DNA from: Nepenthes gracilis
Lineage: Eukaryota > Streptophyta > Magnoliopsida > Caryophyllales > Nepenthaceae
Reading direction: 5' to 3'
NCBI GenBank assembly: GCA_033239525.1
Contig: BSYO01000014.1
Location: 6,986,536 to 7,050,535 of the forward strand
DNA length: 64,000 nt
In this document: piece after piece, positions 58,600-64,000 of the stretch
Numbering within the stretch: the stretch's first letter is position 1
Layout of the letters: every line of letters begins with the position of its first letter
Translations under genes and position numbers: made by a program
The notes under the pieces: generated by a model
Database searches by the model: none
What the model was told of the DNA's origin: nothing
The model's input: only the letters and a program-made list of their open reading frames with translations

Positions 58600-61121
58600 T
58601 GTGACGTCCCATGTCATACGTCTTTGTACTTATTTTTAATATTATTATTATTATAGATAGGATCTTAATATTAGCCATAAATTATACTAGCTCTAATATC
58701 ACATTATTCATTTATGATATTAGTCTAAATTAAGGAATATGCTTACTAAACATCCACAAGAATTTAAACATGACGGAAACATATATTCTATATCATAACG
58801 GACATAATTTTTATCATCAAAATCTTTTATCGTCCCAACGCCCGTTGACCGAAAACAAAGGTGAAGAAGTCCGAATTGGTATTGAGGAAATTGCTACTTA
58901 ATGAAGTCGGATTTCCATAATAAAAAAGTTATTTGGTAAATGAAGTCCGGATTTCCCTTAGTAATGAACTCCGGATTTTTCCACGCACGGATTTGCCCGA
59001 AAGAAATCACTCGGATTTCCGAATAAAACGCGTTCTTCCGAAGTAAAGAAGTCCGGTCACAAGAATCGAGAATTTTGGGAAGGAGCAGCAATGAATTTTG
59101 AGAGTGTTGGAAAACGAAATCCTCATGGGAAATGTAGGACAATTTATAGCACCCTTGGAAAATAGGAAAAAAATTATAAATGAAGGCCACCTAACCCAGG
59201 GCCTATAAATAGGGACTTAAGATCAGCAGAAAAGGACACCACTAGAAGCTCCTAGTAGAGAAAGAAACCAAAGGCTAAGGCAAAGTAAGAAAAGAACTCA
59301 GGCAAGATACTCACCCCTAATTATAAAGTTCATGTTTTATTTATTTTGCTATAAAATTATATGAAATGAATAAGTATATTTTTAAAAATGCATGTTTAAA
59401 GGAAATGTTATGCATGATGTTGGATTTGCATGATTTGCAATTTATGAACTTTGCCCAATGCATGTTTATGAAAAGAAAATTTGGCCCCAACTTTTTCTTA
59501 AAAGATCTCCGGCATATCCCATTATACTCCGGCTTTATGTTTTAAAATGAACTCCGGCCCTTTTAAGAATAAAGAGCTCCGTCCCCATGTAAAAGAGAAC
59601 TCCGGCCTTTTTATGAATAATGGCCTCACTAGCTAAATTTGAATAAAGAAATCCAAAAGAACTTAGGCTTTAAATGTACTCCGTCTTCTTTTAGTGTATC
59701 CGGTTTTGAAGAAGAATGATACGAAGAACTCCGCCTTGTGTTTTGAAATAAACTTAGCCTTTGATTAAAAGAGAAGTGGCCTTTAATGAATTTTGTGCTC
59801 CGTCCCTTTCAAAATCGAGCTCCGCCCTTTAATGAATTTTATTCCCTTAAAGCACTCGGAATAAGGAAGAGAAGTGTACTCTTGAGGCACTCCGTCCCTT
59901 TAGCACTCGGATTTTAAAAGAAATGTCACTCCGGAATGAAAACACTCCGGGTTAGAAAAGAAAAGTACTAGATTGAACAATTTTTACGTAAAAATACTCC
60001 GGATTGAGAAGACGGATTTTACCGAAAAGCAGTTTCTAGCACTCAGATTTTAAAAGAGAAACAAACGGTTTTACAAAGAAAGGCTCCTCCGGTTTATAAA
60101 CAAAAGCAATTCCGTTTAGAGCTCAGCCCAAGTCCTCCGTCTTTAAAAAGAAAACGGCGCTCCGTTTCCGACTTTTGGAGCATAATGTAATCCGTCTTTC
60201 ATAAATAAAGAACTTGGCTTTGACTAAAGTAAATGAACTCGATTTTGAAAGACCCTGAACTCGATTTCAAAAGAAAATCCTAAAGGAAATGAAGCTCCAA
60301 GAAATTTCGCAATGAACTTGGCTTTTTTCAACATATTAAGAAAGAGAAGGGATTTTTCTTTGGAAAAATGAAAACTTTGATGATATGAACTTGAAGAAAG
60401 AACAAGAAAACATATGGATTATGGACAGCAAGTGGAACTCGACTTTTGAACTATGATATACATAAAACACGAACCAAGAACCGAGTTTCCATTAAACTTT
60501 TAAAGATGGATGAAGGATATTGGAGTGACACTTGGGCCACGGGAGGGGACCTTTGGTGGCATAAGAACTATGGACTATGAATCGGGTTAAAGGCATTACC
60601 TCCCGCCCAGGGAGCATAATGAGGAACATAGCACACAACCCGTCCTCGATGTTGTCCGCTCCCGTCCGGTCCCTAAAGATGATATGAATTCCGAATGATT
60701 TTGATAAAGACAAAGATGAAAGAACATGAACTAAAGAAGAAATGATATGATGATTTTTAATATGCTATATTATGATCTATAATTTGATTATATGTATGCT
60801 TGTGTTTCAATGTGAGTACTTGGGCTTTGTAAGCTCATTCTTATAAATTTTTAGATGATAAGCTTATGGAACTTAGTTGAATAGAATTCTATGGTGTAGC
60901 TAAAAGTTTAACACTTTTTGAGTTTTGTTTATTTTGTTTTGAAGTCAAGTCGGGATGAATGTTAGGTAATATTTTGGGATTTTGAAATTATTAATTTTAG
61001 AATGCATCTCAGGTATGAATAAAGAAAAAGAAAAATTTTTATGTTCACTTTTTATCTCTTATTCGTAAGAACTTTAGATTTGACGATGGCTTTTGATGGT
61101 ATAAAAAGTCGGGTCGTCACA
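58600..61121 (+). repeat. Solo-like LTR, + orientation, distinct subfamily
   Basis: It begins TGTGACG and ends CGTCACA, perfect inverted termini. A TATA box TATAAATAG lies at 59204-59212. The leader (59470-60200) is filled with irregularly spaced CTCCGG/CTCCGT words. A hairpin CTCCC/GGGAG (about 60598-60616) inside CGGGTT/AACCCG (about 60574-60632) occupies the position of the structured block. No PBS or internal domain adjoins it, and the five flanking bases do not match (CCTTA, CAACA). Confidence 0.6.
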
Positions 61122-62619
61122 CAACATGTCTGAAATACAACATTATACAGTACACATGTTTTTTTTCTTTCTTTTTATCGTCCCAAGTACAACATATATA
61201 TCATAATAAAATTATGGCCACCTCAAACTTTTTTCCTAATTCTGTTCGTTCTTCATCATTTTTTGAGACTCCTCTGAAGGGAAGTGAAAACAGCAAGCGA
61301 GTGAGCCAAATGCTTAGCAGTGTACATAACATACAAAGGTATATATTTTATGCAGAATATACATTAACATATATAAATAGGAGCAGATATATGAAATGTA
61401 ATGCATTTACCTTTCTTTATTTCCCAACTTTTATTGACTATATTTATTTTTTCTTATCTTTAGGGACTAGGGCCAGTAGGCCTCACCAACTAACAGAGTG
61501 GATAAATCAAAGAAATGATTGTATTAATCCACACAATCTAAGGCAAATATCCTAGCAATAGGATAGATTGTGCATACTTTCACAATCGAGATTGTGCTTA
61601 ATTCCACAATCCAATTGTTGTCCTCCTTATACCCCGAGGCGGGCGATACTACCTATAATCCCGGTAGACGGGGCAGAAACGGATGGGCTATAAAAAAATA
61701 ATTCTTTAATTTTTTACTGTAATATCCTAAGGCATGCTAAGGAATATCGCCCTCTGAAAAAGATCCATAGTCCAACTTTCCTTTTTTAACTTTGAAGGGA
61801 TCTCGTATAACCGAACTTAACAGAACTTAACTGAACATCACTAGACATAACTGAATTTTTTTCATAGAGTCCCTTCCAAACTTTCATGAATATAGTTTAA
61901 CATAGCAAACGATATCTAGATATAATATTTCATAGGCCTTGAACATGCAGAAAAATGCATACGGAACTTTGTTCCATACTTAGTGCCTTTCAATCTACTT
62001 GGCCAATTAATTTACTGGAGCTTAAATAATTTAATTCAATACTTATTGATGTTAGTAAGTCAAGTCATGATAGGTCTTCAGTTAGTTTAATATTTTATTC
62101 ATATTCTAAAAATTTTTTGGCTCATGTGAACCGGTTTGGTTAAGGCTTGGGACCGGGTTTCCTAATTATTTTGAGCCCAAATTTTTTTATAATTACCCAA
62201 AAATCCTTTTTGGGACGATTAGTCATTGGTCCGGTCAATTTTTAGTCAAATTTGTGCCCAGTTCAACCCTTTTTAATAAATGGCTCAAATTACCATTTAA
62301 GCTGAACCGGTTTGGGAAAGGTTTTGAGGGACCGGTTCACTGAGCTATATAGTCCATTTTCACGATACGATTTTACACGACATGGATATGGGTCTTAGCT
62401 ATTTTGTGCCCAAATTTGAGCCAATTTGGTGATCGGATGGTGGTCGGTTCAGTCTGCAAATACAAACTGCCCATTCGAGTTTCAGCAGAACTGTCCAGGA
62501 CAGTTCTGCTTCCCTAATTTTTTTATGGTTCAATCGGGCCTATTTTTGACAGGTTCTAGGCTTCCACTTGTATCCAAGGGACTTAACTTTAAGAATAAAT
62601 TTGGTTTAGGGCCAGTCCA
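61122..62619 (-). repeat. LTR-like fragment, - orientation
   Basis: It has GTGAGCCAAATGCTTAGCAG (about 61301), the structured block (61502-61747), and a U3-like part with ACCGGTTTGG words (62130, 62303) and a long palindrome (62484-62510). Neither terminus is clear. Confidence 0.5.
61502..61747 (-). promoter_or_regulatory. Conserved structured LTR block (most diverged copy)
   Basis: Closing strands AAATCAAAGAA (61504-61514) and TTCTTTAATTT (61702-61712) pair over 11 positions with one wobble, although their sequence differs strongly from all other copies. Three hairpins of GATTGTG/CACAATC type follow in a row (61517-61611), plus TATCCTA/TAGGATA (61548-61565). The flanking hairpin is ATATCC/GGAATAT (61722-61747) with GCATGC in its loop. 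Confidence 0.5.
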
Positions 62620-64000
62620 TGTGACGGATCGAGTTATTCTCCTTAAATAACCTCCGTCAAGGATAATAATAAACTAGTATTCCTAATTAAAATTATTAAT
62701 TTCTGTAGAAAATTGGGCAGAGTTCCGTTTGTAAATCGAGCTTTTGTCTAAATACAAATACCTGTAAATTAACCCTGCATAACAATCTACAACAAAACTA
62801 TCAATCTTATTGCTCAACACACTACACAGGATCTAATCGCCGCATCAACCGAGACGGCACCGACATCATAACTCCAGTATAATGCCGGTGGGGAAGGATG
62901 CCAACTAGGAACCTCGATTATAACCACAATGAGAAGGACCTGTGAAAGCAGAAAAACAACAATATACAGCGGAAACTAAATCATCATTTGTCCATGCTAA
63001 ACATCATTAATCATCACCATACATGTTTTATACAATTTATGAAAGTAGAACTAAAATTCCCGTTTCATACACAAAATCAGCTAAGTCCCAACCTCAAGTC
63101 CTGCGTGAAATATCAGCTGTCAATCGCACTTCTATGGTCTACTCTATCTCGTTGGGCATCAATGTATTCTCATCTGAAAGATATAGCAAAGGTAAGTGTA
63201 CAGCCCAACAAATAAAATCATACATCACTAACTATAGTAATTTACAGAAAAGACAGTAACTGGATAGGGAAAATCATATAACTTGGATAAAGAAAGCATG
63301 CGAGGAGAGGGAGTATCGGGAATCATTTAGTTCGCATGTTCATTCTAGTTACTCTCATTCACTTTCATTACTTTCATCAATCTTTACGGACCCGGGCTAG
63401 TAGGTCGTACTAATCAATGATGTGAGAGGACGAGGAAAGGAATTTTTCTGCCATACATTCTAAGGCCGGCTACATTTTAGGTCATCTCAATCGTCCCATA
63501 TCCTCGAGGACCAAGGCAATCCTCGTTCTTTCATAACAGCATCCTAAAGCGTACCCTGAACATAACCCGCCCCTAGGAGCGGCGAAGTATTCCTTGGATT
63601 CCTACCGTGATATACATGGTAAGCTAGAGGGTACTACCCCTATGATCCGTGGTCCTAGTTTCAAGATTAGTCTTAATCCTTGAAGGGGAATCCACCATTG
63701 CCATATACTTCCTCAAACCGGGAAACAACATTCCCATCACATGTCTCCAACCGGGAGACCAAGTCCATCACTTACACTTTTAGATTCCTTTTCCATTTAC
63801 TCGTTTGGTTCCTTTCTTTCATTTGGAGCTTAGATCTTTCAACCAATAAATTCAACTCGTAAGAGAGTTTGATTATAATTTCCTCTGTGGGTGAGTCAAA
63901 CACTACCTTAGAAGCCTCAGGCATGCATTCCCTTGCTCCCGGTGCATAATTACACATTTTAGAACTTACAATTTGACACAATATTTAGTCATAAGTTCCA
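62620..64000 (-). repeat. LTR, - orientation, running off the window
   Basis: It begins TGTGACGGATCGAG at 62620 (3' tip of a - strand LTR). It carries ATCTGAAAGATATAGC..GGTAAG near 63170 and the block with CTAGTAGGTCGTAC near 63397. It continues past 64000. Confidence 0.55.

Noticed and set aside
58600..61121. Complete element with target-site duplication
   Set aside because: The termini look right, but there is no internal domain and the five flanking bases on each side do not match.

Overview
This window looks like plant nuclear DNA, probably heterochromatin of a flowering plant. It is AT-rich and made almost entirely of retrotransposons, and I found no host gene, rRNA or tRNA gene. The evidence for a plant is initiator-tRNA-Met primer-binding sites (TGGTATCAGAG type), a Ty3/gypsy element of chromovirus type, plant L1-like LINEs with DUF4283-type ORF1 proteins, and 2-3 kb LTRs starting TGTGAGATCC/TGTGATGG and ending CGTCACA/CATCACA. 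A run of 100 N at 11046-11145 is an assembly gap. No identification below species-group level is attempted.

Layout. (1) 1-20432 is a mosaic of LTR copies of one superfamily in both orientations, cut into each other, with one LARD-like internal domain (1016-2168) and a decayed copia-type gag (9300-9560). (2) 20433-56857 is one non-coding LTR element ('LARD2', + strand: 5' LTR remnant, PBS, internal domain, PPT, 3' LTR) blown open by nested insertions. A chromovirus (about 23375-49335, - strand) sits in its internal domain. An L1-like LINE plus a 1.5 kb extension (29026-45071, - strand, 12-bp target-site duplication) sits in the chromovirus pol gene. A complete non-coding LTR element 'LARD1' (32186-40608, + strand, 5-bp duplication ATATG) sits in the LINE reverse-transcriptase gene. 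Separately, an ORF1-only LINE derivative (50015-54513, - strand, 15-bp duplication) sits in the LARD2 internal domain. (3) 56858-64000 holds further LTRs of the same superfamily in both orientations, running off the right edge.

How the parts relate. The chromovirus is the only LTR element here with gag-pol, and it is broken by stops and frameshifts. LARD1, LARD2 and the remnant at 1016-2168 have no coding capacity. They share with the chromovirus the LTR 5' tip, the PBS with about 60 nt of following leader, the PPT block, and a modular LTR layout. The simplest reading is a non-autonomous family mobilised in trans by chromoviruses of this lineage.

The most interesting signal is a conserved structured block of about 200-250 nt in the transcribed part of nearly every LTR: a long closing stem around several hairpins, with paired bases changing together between copies. 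Just upstream is a hairpin whose loop often carries a palindrome (AGGCCT, GGCATGCC, GCATGC, ACATGT), reminiscent of a retroviral dimerisation stem-loop. All structural statements come from reading by eye; no folding, alignment or database search was run.
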